64,000 nucleotides of DNA, taken from the NCBI GenBank assembly GCA_028869255.1, contig CP110972.1, positions 2,547,001 to 2,611,000 on the forward strand. Direction: 5' to 3'. Origin of the DNA: Pseudomonas poae (lineage in GTDB: Bacteria; Pseudomonadota; Gammaproteobacteria; Pseudomonadales; Pseudomonadaceae). The position numbers and the translations under genes were made by a program. A model generated the notes under the pieces. That model ran no database searches. It was not told where the DNA came from and saw nothing but the letters and a program-made list of their open reading frames with translations. Positions 38,989-49,193 of the stretch are shown piece by piece; positions within the stretch are counted from its first letter, which is position 1, and each line of letters begins with the position of its first letter.

Positions 38989-39876
38989 ATGCCCGACGCC
39001 AACGGCAAGACCCTGCGATTGCTGTTCCCGCAATGGCAAGGTGGCAACAATCCGCCCTATCACTTGGGCGCTCAGTTGCTGTCCTGGCTGGCGCCTGAAC
39101 ACAGCGGCCCGGTCGAAGAGGTGCCCGTCAGCCTGCCGGACGGCTCGCCACTTGCGCTGGAAGGCGGCATCGTCGGCCGCAGCGCGTTGCTGCGCCAGTT
39201 GCACGCGGCGCGTGCGCTGATCGACAAGCATCAACCGGATCGCCTCGTTGTTCTGGGCGGCGACTGCCTGGTGGATCTGGCGCCCTTTGCTTACCTCAAC
39301 GAACGCTACGAGGGTGATTTAGCCATTCTCTGGGTTGATGCCCACCCGGACATTCTGACGCCCAAAGACTTCCAGCACGCCCACGCGATGGTACTGGGAA
39401 GCCTGCTGGGCGAAGGCGACCCCGACTTTCTCAAAGCGGTAAAGCGCCCGGTCAAACCTGCCAATGTGATGTATGCGGGCCTGCAACCAACGATGGACGT
39501 TGAAACAGCCATGATTGCCAGGCTGGGGCTGCAAAGCGCGAGCCCTGAAGAACTCGCGCACTCCAGCACACCTGTCTTGCAGTGGCTGAAATCGACAGGC
39601 GCCAGGCATCTGGCGATCCACTTCGACCTGGACGTGCTGGACCCGACGTTGTTTCGTTCATTGCTGTTCGCCAACCCTGACGTTCCTGCCAGCACATGGC
39701 ACGGCGTCGCTCAGGGAAAAATGACCATGGAACAGGTGATTCGCCTGCTCGCTGATGTGGCCAACGTCGTCGATGTGGTTGGAATCGGCATTGCCGAACA
39801 CCTGCCGTGGGACGCCTTGGCACTTAAAAACATGTTGACCAGATTGCCGCTGATGGGCGAGCCGCAAGCGAAATAG
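38989..39876 (+). CDS. Arginase-family (ureohydrolase) protein with Cys in place of His ligand
   Basis: A 295-residue member of the arginase/agmatinase/formiminoglutamase fold. The metal motifs are LGGDCLVD, WVDAHPDI and HFDLDVLDP. In classical enzymes the first motif is GGDH, and this histidine binds manganese; here it is cysteine. The other ligands (Asp-His-Asp and Asp-x-Asp) are kept, so one metal site may be altered. From memory, GGDC forms occur in uncharacterised branches of the family. The substrate is unknown. GGAG precedes ATG 38989. A LysR gene is divergent from it. Confidence 0.88.
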   Translation: MPDANGKTLRLLFPQWQGGNNPPYHLGAQLLSWLAPEHSGPVEEVPVSLPDGSPLALEGGIVGRSALLRQLHAARALIDKHQPDRLVVLGGDCLVDLAPFAYLNERYEGDLAILWVDAHPDILTPKDFQHAHAMVLGSLLGEGDPDFLKAVKRPVKPANVMYAGLQPTMDVETAMIARLGLQSASPEELAHSSTPVLQWLKSTGARHLAIHFDLDVLDPTLFRSLLFANPDVPASTWHGVAQGKMTMEQVIRLLADVANVVDVVGIGIAEHLPWDALALKNMLTRLPLMGEPQAK

Positions 39877-40068
39877 AGGCACGCTTTATCGACCTGAACA
39901 TGTGCCCTGCCCCCGCACAAACCAACTAATTCTTTCGAGTCCCTAGCGAGTCTGGATTTAACTGCTAGGTTCAAACGACATGTCCTACAAGAAATAGCGA
40001 ATAACGACAGCCCGTCAGCCTGCATAAACACGCTATCGGGTTCATCACCAGGGAATTGGGGAGTTGTC

Positions 40069-40860
40069 ATGTTCAGGTCCGCGTGTCTTCCGGCATTTTT
40101 GCTGGCGTCCTCCGTGTTGCCGATGTTTGCCGCCCACGCCGATAACGCCGAGACAGCCAACAAAAGCAACAACCCCCTCAACCTCGCGCCGGGCGCGAAC
40201 CTGCAGGACTACTACACCCCCAGGCTCTTCGACAGCAATGCCCACACCAATGATCTGCTGCTGCGCGGCATATTGCCAGTAGCCCCCTCGGACTTCATTG
40301 GCGTACCGCAGCTATTGCGCGCCACCCTGCCCATCAGCACCCGCCCCGATCCCCACAGCGGCTACAGCACCGGGATTGGCGACCTGAACCTGTTCGATAT
40401 TTTCCTGCTCAAGACCGACGGCGTGCAGTTGGGCATTGGTCCGCAAATCACCGCGCCCACTGCCGAACACGATGAGCTGGGCACCGGCAAATGGCAGGCC
40501 GGCCTCGCGGCAATCGCCATCGATTCATCCCCCCGTGGCCTGCTTGGCGCGCTGGTGCAGTACCAAAGCTCATTCGCCGGCGACCGCGACCGGGCTCATG
40601 TGGAAAGTGCCACCTTTCAGCCCTTCATCATTCATAACCTGCCCAAAGGCTGGTACCTGCGCTCCACCGGCACCTGGACCTTCGACCTGAAGAACGACAC
40701 CCATTACATCCCTGTCGGCTTCGGTGCCGGCAAGGCCTGGAAGGCCGGTACCAATATCCTCAACGCTTATATCGAACCGCAGTGGACCGTGGCCCGCAAA
40801 GGCGATGGCCTGCCGCAGTTCACCCTGTTTGCCGGGATCAACGTGACGTTTGGAAAATAA
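40069..40860 (+). CDS. Predicted outer membrane beta-barrel protein
   Basis: A 263-residue protein with a signal peptide (SVLPMFAAHA). The mature part has alternating hydrophobic strands separated by turns (LLRATLPISTR, GDLNLFDIFLL, GVQLGIGPQITAPT, LGALVQYQSSF) and ends TLFAGINVTFGK. The pattern resembles the MetA/neuromedin-like barrel family (PF13557 type). It is followed after nine bases by the DUF1254 gene. A GGGGAG stretch precedes the ATG. Function is unknown. It is the first gene of the long plus-strand run. Confidence 0.78.
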   Translation: MFRSACLPAFLLASSVLPMFAAHADNAETANKSNNPLNLAPGANLQDYYTPRLFDSNAHTNDLLLRGILPVAPSDFIGVPQLLRATLPISTRPDPHSGYSTGIGDLNLFDIFLLKTDGVQLGIGPQITAPTAEHDELGTGKWQAGLAAIAIDSSPRGLLGALVQYQSSFAGDRDRAHVESATFQPFIIHNLPKGWYLRSTGTWTFDLKNDTHYIPVGFGAGKAWKAGTNILNAYIEPQWTVARKGDGLPQFTLFAGINVTFGK

Positions 40861-40869
40861 GGAAGTGTT

Positions 40870-42279
40870 ATGCACGCTCTGATTCGTGGTACCGGTTTCT
40901 GCCTGCCATCCCTGCTCTCAATACTCATCAGCACCGGCGCCTGCGCCGACTTCACCGCTACGCCGAGCGAAGCCCGGGCCATCGCCAAGGAAGCCTACCT
41001 CTATGGCTTCCCGGTGGTAGAGATGTACAAGACCCTCTACACCCAGGCCGTCGACAAGAGCGGGCCGAACTTCAAGGCGCCGTTCAACCATATCGGCAAC
41101 ACCGCGCAAGTGTTCACGCCCAAAGACACTGCATTCGTGACGCCGAACTCCGACACGCCCTACTCCTTCGTCTGGCTGGACCTGCGCGCCGAACCGGTGG
41201 TGCTGACCCTGCCGAAGATCGAGGACAATCGCTACTACTCGGTGCAGTTGATCGACCTGTACACGCAGAACTTCGGCTACTTGGGTACCCGCACCACCGG
41301 CAACAACGGCGGGCACTACATGGTGGCGGGCCCCGACTGGAAAGGTCAGCAGCCCACTGACATCGATCGCGTGGTGTACAGCGAAAGCAACATCGCCTAC
41401 GCGCTGTACCGCACGCAATTGTTCGATGACAAGGACCTGGGCAAGGTCAAGCAGATCCAAAGCGGCTACAAGGTTCAGCCCCTCAGCAACTATGTGAATC
41501 AGCCAAAACCCACCCAGCCGCTGAAGATCGCGTGGCCCAAGCCGACACCCGACATGAGCGACAGCCCCCACCTGTTCCGCTACCTGAACTTCATACTCGG
41601 CTACGCAGCCCCTCAGGACAGCGAAAAAGACCTGCTGGCGCGTTTTGCCAGGATCGGCATCGAGGCGGGCAAGCCGTTTGACCTCAAGGCCCTGACGGTT
41701 GAGCAACGCAAAGCCCTGGAAGACGGGATCGCCGACGGCAAGGCAGAGTTTGCCGCGTTCAAAAAGGACAAGATCGACACTCACCAGGTCGCCAGCGGCG
41801 ACTTTTTCGGCACGCGGGACCACCTGAACAACAATTATCTGTATCGCTACGTGGGCGCCAACCTCGGAATCTTCGGCAACTCGACAGACGAAGCCGCCTA
41901 CCTGAGCTATTTCGTCGACAGCGAAGGCCAACCGGCCAATGGCGCCCGTCACAGCTACACCGTGCATTTTGCCAAGGACCAGTTGCCACCCGCCGACGCG
42001 TTCTGGTCACTGACCCTGTACGACGCCAAGACCAAGCTGCTGGTGCCCAACCTGAAGCAACGTTACCTGCTCAACTCGCGGATGCTGCCCGGCTTCAAAC
42101 TCGACGCCGACGGCGGCCTGACCCTGCTGGTGGCGCATCACGAGCCACCGAAATCCGAGCAAAGCAACTGGCTGCCGGCGCCTCCAGGTCCGTTCTACGC
42201 CATATTGCGCATCTACCTGCCCAAGCCTGAAGTGGGTAACGGCCAGTGGAAGCTGCCACCGCTTACGCCGATCAAATAG
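40870..42279 (+). CDS. DUF1254/DUF1214 protein, exported
   Basis: A 469-residue protein with a signal peptide (SILISTGACA). The N-terminal DUF1254 domain includes EAYLYGFPVVEMYKTLY and the highly conserved VTPNSDTPYSFVWLDL. The C-terminal DUF1214 domain includes AFWSLTLYDAKTKLLVPN and ends LPAPPGPFYAILRIYLPKP. The biochemical role of these proteins is not established. It lies between two predicted outer membrane barrels and upstream of the MoxR/Bat genes. AAGGAAG precedes ATG 40870. Confidence 0.92.
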   Translation: MHALIRGTGFCLPSLLSILISTGACADFTATPSEARAIAKEAYLYGFPVVEMYKTLYTQAVDKSGPNFKAPFNHIGNTAQVFTPKDTAFVTPNSDTPYSFVWLDLRAEPVVLTLPKIEDNRYYSVQLIDLYTQNFGYLGTRTTGNNGGHYMVAGPDWKGQQPTDIDRVVYSESNIAYALYRTQLFDDKDLGKVKQIQSGYKVQPLSNYVNQPKPTQPLKIAWPKPTPDMSDSPHLFRYLNFILGYAAPQDSEKDLLARFARIGIEAGKPFDLKALTVEQRKALEDGIADGKAEFAAFKKDKIDTHQVASGDFFGTRDHLNNNYLYRYVGANLGIFGNSTDEAAYLSYFVDSEGQPANGARHSYTVHFAKDQLPPADAFWSLTLYDAKTKLLVPNLKQRYLLNSRMLPGFKLDADGGLTLLVAHHEPPKSEQSNWLPAPPGPFYAILRIYLPKPEVGNGQWKLPPLTPIK

Positions 42280-42336
42280 CGCCTGATCCTGTAGCACCGC
42301 GGTCCCTGACATCAGGCATTTACAAGGAGTAGCGCC

Positions 42337-43242
42337 ATGGTTTCACGTAGTCAAATGAGTGCGTTTACCGCCGCCACGCTGGCACTGCTGCCAGGGCTGG
42401 GGTTTGCCGACAATGCCAGAGACTGGCAAAACACTCCGACGGATCTGAACATGGTGTTCGGCTACTACAACCGGCTGGACACCAACACGCCGATCGACAC
42501 CTCGCTGCCGATTACCGGCCTGTCATTGAATGCCGACGTCTACCTGTTTCGTTATGCCCGTTCATTCGGCATTGACGGGCGCAACAGCGCGATCCAGATC
42601 ATCCAGCCCTACGCCGATATTTCGGCATCGTTCGACAATGCGCAATTTTTCAGCGGCACCAAGCACAACGGTGGCATGGGCGATACCCAGCTGGTGTTTG
42701 CCCACAACTTCTTCGGCGGCCCCGCATTGACCGCCGCAGAATTTGCAAAATGGACGCCCGAGACATTTCTCACCGGGGCCTTCTGGCTGACGATACCCAA
42801 CGGCGACTACGACAAGGACCGCATCATTAACATCGGCTCCAATCGTTGGGTGTTCAAGCCGGAAATCGGTTTTGGCACCCCGATTGGCCCGACCTGGCTG
42901 GAAATCAACACCTATGTGTCGCTGTTCGGTGACAACAAGGATTACCACGGCGACAGCAAGCTGGAACAAAAGCCGCTGTACGCGATTGAAGGGCACTACA
43001 GCTACACCCTCAACCGGGCCCTGTGGGTGTCGCTGGATGCCACCTACAACCGGGGCGGCGAAAGCAAAATCGACGGTGACTGGCAGGACAACAAGCAGGA
43101 AAACGGCCTGCTGGGTGCCAGCCTCGGCTTTATGCTGACACCCCAGTTCGGCGGGCTGCTGGCCTACTCCGACACCGTTTCCGAGCGCACCGGCTCACCC
43201 GATGTGAACACCTGGACCTTCCGCCTGCAGTACGTCTGGTGA
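42337..43242 (+). CDS. Predicted outer membrane beta-barrel (PF13557-like)
   Basis: A 301-residue protein with a signal peptide (LLPGLGFA) and repeating amphipathic strands ending in TFRLQYVW, an outer membrane C-terminal signature with a final aromatic residue. Segments such as DLNMVFGYYNRLDT, GDTQLVFAHNFFGGPAL and the late LGASLGFMLTPQFGG match the MetA-pathway phenol-degradation barrel family. AAGGAG precedes the ATG. Together with the barrel at 40069 it brackets the DUF1254 gene. It could be a channel or a lipid-handling barrel; the substrate is unknown. Confidence 0.85.
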   Translation: MVSRSQMSAFTAATLALLPGLGFADNARDWQNTPTDLNMVFGYYNRLDTNTPIDTSLPITGLSLNADVYLFRYARSFGIDGRNSAIQIIQPYADISASFDNAQFFSGTKHNGGMGDTQLVFAHNFFGGPALTAAEFAKWTPETFLTGAFWLTIPNGDYDKDRIINIGSNRWVFKPEIGFGTPIGPTWLEINTYVSLFGDNKDYHGDSKLEQKPLYAIEGHYSYTLNRALWVSLDATYNRGGESKIDGDWQDNKQENGLLGASLGFMLTPQFGGLLAYSDTVSERTGSPDVNTWTFRLQYVW

Positions 43243-43303
43243 ACACGTGCAGCACATCGTAGTCGCCGCGCCTGGGTGACCCACCGGTTCTAGGAGGAAT
43301 GTG

Positions 43304-44278
43304 ATGACAGCGCTCAACGATTTAACCGCCCTGCAAGCCAGCATCGCCGAAAGCGTGCTGGGCCAGGACCAGGTGATCCGGCAGATCCTCATCGGCCTGC
43401 TGGCCAACGGTCACTTACTGCTCGAAAGCCTGCCGGGGCTGGCCAAGACCCGCACGGTCAAGGCCCTGGCCCGGCACCTGGAGGCGAAGATGAGCCGTAT
43501 CCAGTTCACCCCCGACCTGCTGCCCTCGGACATAACCGGCGCCGAAGTGCTGCACCAGGTAGACGGCCAGAACCAGATCCGCTTCCAGCCAGGCCCGCTG
43601 TTCGGCAACCTGATCCTCGCCGATGAAATCAACCGCGCCCCGGCCAAGGTCCAGGCGGCGTTGCTGGAAGCCATGGAAGAACGCCAGATCACCGTGGCCG
43701 GCGCCAGCCATCCGCTGCCCGAGCTGTTTATCGTGGTCGCCACCCAGAACCCCATCGAACAGGAAGGCACTTACCCACTGCCCGAAGCGCAGATGGACCG
43801 GTTCCTGATGAAGGTCCTGTTGGATTACCCCAGCGCCGAGAACGAAAGCCAGGTGCTGCGCCTGCTGCGCGAAGAAGAACAGCGCGCTGCCACGGCGGCC
43901 ACCCAGGGCTTCACGCTCGGCCCCGAGGTGATCTTCGCCGCACGCAAGGAAGTCAGCGCGGTCAAGGTGTCCCCCGCCATCGACCGCTACCTGATCGACC
44001 TGATCAACGCCACCCGCCATCCCGCCGACTACGACGCCGACCTGGCGCGCTGGATCAGCCTCGGCGCCAGCCCGCGTGGCGGCATTGGCCTGGACCGCGC
44101 CGCCCGTGCCGATGCCTGGCTGCAAGGCCAAACCTTCGTCACCCCGGACAACGTGCGCACGGTGGCGCATCCGGTACTGCGTCATCGCCTGCAATTGAGC
44201 TACGACGCGGTGGCAGAGGGTGTCAGCGCCGACCAGGTGCTGGACCGTCTGCTGGCCAAAGTGGCGATCCCGGCATGA
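43304..44278 (+). CDS. MoxR-family AAA+ ATPase
   Basis: A 324-residue MoxR ATPase of the type that works with VWA proteins as a chaperone for enzyme maturation or envelope stress. Walker A is LPGLAKTRT, Walker B LILADEINRAP, sensor 1 VATQNP, and a late LGASPRGGIGLDRAARA contains the sensor 2 arginine. AGGAGG stands six bases before ATG 43304; a GTG at 43301 is less well placed. The next gene overlaps by four bases, starting the MoxR-DUF58-VWA module. Confidence 0.93.
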   Translation: MTALNDLTALQASIAESVLGQDQVIRQILIGLLANGHLLLESLPGLAKTRTVKALARHLEAKMSRIQFTPDLLPSDITGAEVLHQVDGQNQIRFQPGPLFGNLILADEINRAPAKVQAALLEAMEERQITVAGASHPLPELFIVVATQNPIEQEGTYPLPEAQMDRFLMKVLLDYPSAENESQVLRLLREEEQRAATAATQGFTLGPEVIFAARKEVSAVKVSPAIDRYLIDLINATRHPADYDADLARWISLGASPRGGIGLDRAARADAWLQGQTFVTPDNVRTVAHPVLRHRLQLSYDAVAEGVSADQVLDRLLAKVAIPA

Positions 44279-45210
44279 ACGCCGATGGCCTGGTTTACGT
44301 GTCTTTGGGGCAGTTGATGGCCCTGCAGTTCCAGGCCCGCGGCCTGAGCTTTGTGGCGCGCCAGCCCCAGGGCAGCATTCTCGCCGGCAACCATGCCTCA
44401 CGGTTGCGCGGGCGCGGCCTGAGCTTCGACGAACTGCGCCGCTACCAACCCGGCGATGACCTGCGCCATCTCGACTGGCGCGCCTCCCTGCGCACTGGCA
44501 AACCGGTGATCCGCACCTTTACCGAAGAACGCGACCGCCCGGCGTTGATCGTGGTCGACCAGCGCATGTCGATGTTTTTTGGCTCGGTGCGCAGCTTCAA
44601 ATCCGCCATCGCCGCCGAGTTGGGCGCGCTGGCGGCATGGATGGTGTTCAACGCCGGTGACCGGGTCGGCGGCGTGGTGTTCAACGATCAACGCATCGAC
44701 CGCGTGGCACCGCTGCGCAGCCGCAAGCGTGTGGAAACCTTGTGCAGCCGGATCGTCGAACAGAACACCGCGTTGAACGCCACCCAGCCGGATCGTGAAG
44801 CGCACGGCCAACTCGACAAGGTGCTGCAACACTGCCTGGCGCTGGCCGGCCATGACCATCTGATCTGCATCGTCAGTGACTTCGCCGGGGCCGCTGAGCG
44901 CACCCTGCAATTGATGCGGCAACTGTCGGCCCACAACGATGTGATCGCCCTGCAAGTCTACGATCCGCTGGCGTTGAACGTGCCGGACAGCGGGCAGCTG
45001 ATGATCACTCAGGGTCAATTACAGGTGGAGCTTGCGGTACACAAACGCCAGGTGCGCCAGCCGTTGGGCGATTTTCTCGGCGGCCGGCTCAAAGACGTCG
45101 CCAGCCTGCTGCGGCGCAGTCAGGTGCCGTTGCTGATGATCAGCACCGCGCTGCCCGCCATCGACCAACTGCGCGATGAACTGGGCCGGCGCACGGGAAC
45201 GCGGCGATGA
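44275..45210 (+). CDS. DUF58 domain protein
   Basis: A 311-residue DUF58 protein, the usual second gene of MoxR/VWA modules. The signature FDELRRYQPGDDLRHLDWRA followed by VIRTFTEERDRP is complete. The C-terminal part is a VWA-like fold with VDQRMSMFFG. It overlaps moxR by four bases and the next gene by four bases, so it is translationally coupled. Related proteins are thought to pair with the ATPase in the cytoplasm, but the exact role is not known. Confidence 0.93.
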   Translation: MNADGLVYVSLGQLMALQFQARGLSFVARQPQGSILAGNHASRLRGRGLSFDELRRYQPGDDLRHLDWRASLRTGKPVIRTFTEERDRPALIVVDQRMSMFFGSVRSFKSAIAAELGALAAWMVFNAGDRVGGVVFNDQRIDRVAPLRSRKRVETLCSRIVEQNTALNATQPDREAHGQLDKVLQHCLALAGHDHLICIVSDFAGAAERTLQLMRQLSAHNDVIALQVYDPLALNVPDSGQLMITQGQLQVELAVHKRQVRQPLGDFLGGRLKDVASLLRRSQVPLLMISTALPAIDQLRDELGRRTGTRR

Positions 45211-45674
45211 ACGCCCACGTGCCGAGCATCGAACAACTCAAGGAGCTGGGGTTGCCCGCGCCGGTCAACTATTGGCCGCAGACCTGGGGCTGGTGGGCGC
45301 TGCTCGGTTTAGTCGCTGTCGCCTTGCTGGCGCTGGGCGTTCGCGCCTGGCTGCGCTGGCGGCGCAATGCCTATCGCCGCGAAGCCTTGGCGCGGCTTGA
45401 TGTACTCGAAGACCTGCGCGAATTACCCGAATTGCTTAAGCGTGTGGCCCTGTCGATGCCGCTTGCGCCTGAAGAGCACCAGCGCGTGCCGACCCTGAGC
45501 GGCGACGACTGGCAAGCGTTTCTGCTGCGCCATGCCAGTGCGCCGCTGCCGGAGGATTTCAGCCGGCAACTGGCGAACCTTGCGTATGGATCAGCGAACG
45601 TTCCCAACGCCCAACGTGAACAGCTATTGGCGCAGAGCAAAGCCTGGGTGGAGCATCACCATGTGGCAGCTTGA
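45207..45674 (+). CDS. DUF4381 membrane protein
   Basis: A 155-residue protein with one membrane segment at about residues 25-47 (WWALLGLVAVALLALGVRAW) and a cytoplasmic helical tail containing EDLRELPELLKRVAL and GDDWQAFLLRH. This is the DUF4381 family found between DUF58 and BatA genes. Its start overlaps DUF58 by four bases and its end overlaps the next gene by 14. It probably helps anchor the complex at the inner membrane. Confidence 0.9.
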   Translation: MNAHVPSIEQLKELGLPAPVNYWPQTWGWWALLGLVAVALLALGVRAWLRWRRNAYRREALARLDVLEDLRELPELLKRVALSMPLAPEEHQRVPTLSGDDWQAFLLRHASAPLPEDFSRQLANLAYGSANVPNAQREQLLAQSKAWVEHHHVAA

Positions 45675-46668
45675 TTACCCCTGGCTGTTGCTCCTGCTGC
45701 CGCTGCCATGGCTGGCCTACCGTTACCTGCCGCACTACCGCGAAGCCCGCAGCGCCGTGCGCGTGCCGTTTTTTACCGGCCTTAGCCGGGCGGTCGGCCA
45801 GACGCCGGCTGCCAGCGGCCTGCGCACCAACCGCTTGCAACTGCAGCTCAACCTGCTGGTCTGGGCCTTGCTGGTGCTGGCCATCGCTCGCCCGGTGTGG
45901 ATCGAAAAACCCATCGAACGCCAACAGCCGGTGCGTGACTTGATGCTGGCCATCGACATCTCGCAGTCCATGGAGACCGAGGACTTCAGCGACGTCAACG
46001 GCCAGAAGATCAACCGCCTGGCAGCGGTCAAACAGGTGGTGCACGGCTTTATCCAGCGCCGCACTGATGACCGCATCGGCCTGATCCTGTTTGGCAGCGG
46101 CGCCTACCCCCAGGCGCCGCTGACCCTGGACCACGCCAGCCTGTCGCTGCTGCTGGACGACGGCGGCATCGGCATGGCCGGGCCCAACACCGCGATTGGC
46201 GATGCCATCGGCCTGAGCCTGAAACTGCTGGACCAGGCCCATGAGCCAGAGAAAGTGCTGATCCTGCTCACCGACGGCAACGACACCAGCAGCGCGATCC
46301 CGCCCGACCATGCGGCGTCGATGGCGGCCTCCAAGGGCGTGGTGATTCATACCATCGGCATTGGCGACCCGGATGCCTCGGGTGAAGCCAAGGTCAACCT
46401 CAGCGCCCTGCAACAGATTGCCGAAGCCACCGGCGGGCGGTATTTCCGTGCGGAAAACCGCAACACCCTGGACCAGGTCTACGCCACCCTCGACCAGATC
46501 ACCCCACACCAGGTGAAGACCCTGAGCCACCGGCCCAGGCGTGACCTGTTCTGGATGCCCCTGGCGGCATCCATCAGCGGGTTGGCGCTGTATCACCTGA
46601 TCGCCGCGTTCTGGCCGCACCTGAGACTGCGCCCTCGGGAGGTCCGCGATGGAAGTCAACCTCAGTGA
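45661..46668 (+). CDS. BatA-like VWA membrane protein
   Basis: A 335-residue protein with an N-terminal membrane helix (YPWLLLLLPLPWLAYRYL), a second near residue 60-80, a VWA domain with an intact MIDAS motif (AIDISQSMETED, then a conserved late TDGNDTSS) and a C-terminal membrane segment. It is BatA of the MoxR module; the VWA domain should face the periplasm. I chose ATG 45661, 14 bases inside the previous gene, because upstream sequence in this frame is not conserved. It overlaps BatB by 20 bases. Confidence 0.92.
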   Translation: MWQLDYPWLLLLLPLPWLAYRYLPHYREARSAVRVPFFTGLSRAVGQTPAASGLRTNRLQLQLNLLVWALLVLAIARPVWIEKPIERQQPVRDLMLAIDISQSMETEDFSDVNGQKINRLAAVKQVVHGFIQRRTDDRIGLILFGSGAYPQAPLTLDHASLSLLLDDGGIGMAGPNTAIGDAIGLSLKLLDQAHEPEKVLILLTDGNDTSSAIPPDHAASMAASKGVVIHTIGIGDPDASGEAKVNLSALQQIAEATGGRYFRAENRNTLDQVYATLDQITPHQVKTLSHRPRRDLFWMPLAASISGLALYHLIAAFWPHLRLRPREVRDGSQPQ

Positions 46669-48147
46669 CTTCCACTTCCTGCGCCCGGACTGGCTGTTGC
46701 TGGCGTTACTTGGCCTGGCGCTGCCACTGCTGTGGCGGCGCAGCAAAGACCTGCAACGCCGGCTGCGCGGCACTATCGCCCCGCACCTGCTGCCGCATTT
46801 GTTGCTGACGCCGACAGACCGCCATCGCCTGCGGCCGGTGCACCTGGTGAGCGCCTTGTTGATCCTCGGCGCGCTGGCCAGCGCGGGCCCCACCTTGGAA
46901 CAGGACCGCCCCGACTTCCTGGAAAACCGTGCGCCGCTGATCATCGCCCTCGACCTGTCTCCGTCGATGGACACCGCCGACGTGCCGCCTACCCGGTTAC
47001 AAGCCGCCAAGCACAAGCTGCAAGACCTGGTACAGCGCCGCCAGGGGCGCGCACCGCGCTGCTGGTGTATGCCGGCAGCGCGCACTTGGTATTACCGCCG
47101 ACGGACGACCCGGCGCTGCTGGACAGTTTCATCCAGGCACTGGCCACCGACCTGATCAGCAAACCCGGACGGGATGTGGCCGCGGTGATCGACCAGGCCA
47201 AGGGTTTGCTGGCGGCCGAAAAGGCGCCCGGCAGCCTGCTGCTGATTACCGACGGCGCCGACCCCGCGCAACTGCCGCCGCTCAAACAACACCTGACGGA
47301 CAGCCCGTTGCAGGTGCTGGTACTGGCGGTCGGGGTGAACGTCGATACTGGCGTGCTCAAGCAACTGGCTGGCGCCACTGACGCGCCACTGGGCAGTCTG
47401 ACGCTCAATGACGACGACCTGGAGTGGGTGGAGCTGCACGCCCAACAGCATTTCCAGAACGCCGACGAGCAACAACGCAACCTGCAATGGAAAGACGCTG
47501 GCTACTGGCTGTGCTGGCCGCTGCTGCTGTTGGCGTTGTGCAGTGTGCGCCGGGGCTGGAGCCTGAACTGGATGGCGGTGCTGGTGCTCGGGGTGTGCCT
47601 GCAACCGGCGCCCGCCGAGGCCAATGCGCTGACTGACGCATTCTTGACCCGCGACCAACAAGGCCGTTGGGCCTTCGAACAGCATCACTACCCCGCCGCT
47701 GCCGCGCTGTTTGTCGACCCCTACTGGAAAGGCATCGCCGCCTACAACGCCGCCGACTACGACCTCGCCCTGGCGACCTTTTCGCAACTCGACAGCGCAC
47801 AAGCGGCGTTCTACCGGGGCAATATCCACGTGCGCCGCTTCAAGTTCGACGACGCCATCGCCGCCTATCAACACGCCCTCCAGCAACAGCCGCAATTCCC
47901 CGAAGCCAGCGCCAACCTGGCCCTGGCGTTAGCGCTGAAGAAAGACACCGAAAACGCCTCGGACAACGCCCCCGAGGTCAAGCCCGATGCGCTCAAGTTC
48001 GACAAGGCGGCCGGCAAGGGCAAGAGCAAGACGCTCCAGACCGAGCAAGCGAGCAACGATGCGTTGTGGTTGCAGAACCTGACGACTTCCCCGGCGAACT
48101 TTCTGCGGCGCAAGTTCAGCCTGCAAGACCAGGGGGCGCAGCCATGA
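46649..48147 (+). pseudogene. BatB/BatC-type VWA-TPR membrane protein, apparent frameshift
   Basis: A VWA protein fused to TPRs. The first 130 residues (from ATG 46649) hold two membrane segments and the MIDAS start ALDLSPSMDTAD. After DLVQRRQG the sequence continues in another frame as ARTALLVYAGSAHLVLPP, through ITDGADPAQLPP, a membrane segment, and a TPR region ([34 protein letters not shown]). Adding one G to the run at 47044-47047 gives a 499-residue protein. The ATGA at its end couples it to BatD. Function is inferred from the Bat operon; sequencing error is the likely cause of the break. Confidence 0.88.
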
Positions 48148-49193
48148 AGCGGCTCTACGGGCTGTTACTGCTGATCTGCGGGCCAGTGTGGGCGGACGAG
48201 CCACAACTGAGGGTGCAGGCACTGCTGGTGCCGGGCACTCAGGTGGTCGTGGGCGAGCAAGTGCAATTGCAGGTCGATGTATTGACCGACAGCTGGTTCA
48301 CCGCCGCCGCCAGGCTGCCGCCGTTGCAACTGCCCGGTGCGCGGGTGCAGGCGCCGGACGGTGAGTCCGAGCACTTGAACCAGGTGATTGAAGGCAAGCC
48401 CTTCTACGGCATGCGCTACCGCTACCGCATCACGCCTGCGGTGGCCCAGACTTTTAACATTCCGGCGCTGACGGTGCAGGCCCAGCCGGGCCAAGCCAGC
48501 GCGCCGTTAACGGCCCAGACAACAGCGCTGTCGTTCCAGGCCACCCAGCCGCCGGGGTTCGAACCCGGAGAAAGCGTATTGGTGGCCGATGGTTTGCGCC
48601 TGACCCAGACGCTCACCCCCACACCGCTCAAGGTCGGCGACACCCTCACCCGCACGCTCACGCTGCAAGCCGACAACACCCCCGGCCTGTCCCTGCCGCC
48701 GCCTGACCAGGCGCGGGTAAAGGGTCTGCGCCGCTACCCGCAGTCGCCGGTTATCAGCAACCTGGATGACGGGCGCGGCACCATCAGCGGCGGCCAGCGT
48801 ATCGACCGGCAGGTGTACCGCATCGAACACGCCGGTCATTACCAACTGCCCGCCATCCGCGTGAAATGGTGGGACAGCCGCAACCATCGCCTGCAAATAA
48901 CGCAAGTGCCTGAGATCGACATCGAGGCACTCGCAGCGAGCGCCTACACCCCGATATTTTCCATCGCCGAAGACCTCAAGCAACTGGGGCAACACAGCCG
49001 TTGGCAGCTGTCGCGCCACGGGTTGGCCTGGGGCTCTGCCTTACTGGTGCTGGGAGTGGCGGCGTACCTCGTACATGGCATCTGGCCACGAGTTGCGCCG
49101 CTGTGGCGACGTGGTTGGGCGGCATTGCACCGGCGGTTTCGTCAACTACGCTTGCTACCACTGAACCCCCGTCGCGAAAAGGATTTCCCATGA
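48144..49193 (+). CDS. BatD-like membrane protein
   Basis: A 349-residue protein with a signal peptide ([10 protein letters not shown]), a large periplasmic beta-sandwich region ([42 protein letters not shown]) and one membrane helix near the C-terminus followed by a short basic cytoplasmic tail. This matches the BatD (oxygen tolerance) family, usually the last member of the MoxR-VWA module. ATG 48144 overlaps the previous stop. Its own stop overlaps the start of the HAD gene, so the phosphatase is part of the same operon. Confidence 0.9.
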   Translation: MKRLYGLLLLICGPVWADEPQLRVQALLVPGTQVVVGEQVQLQVDVLTDSWFTAAARLPPLQLPGARVQAPDGESEHLNQVIEGKPFYGMRYRYRITPAVAQTFNIPALTVQAQPGQASAPLTAQTTALSFQATQPPGFEPGESVLVADGLRLTQTLTPTPLKVGDTLTRTLTLQADNTPGLSLPPPDQARVKGLRRYPQSPVISNLDDGRGTISGGQRIDRQVYRIEHAGHYQLPAIRVKWWDSRNHRLQITQVPEIDIEALAASAYTPIFSIAEDLKQLGQHSRWQLSRHGLAWGSALLVLGVAAYLVHGIWPRVAPLWRRGWAALHRRFRQLRLLPLNPRREKDFP

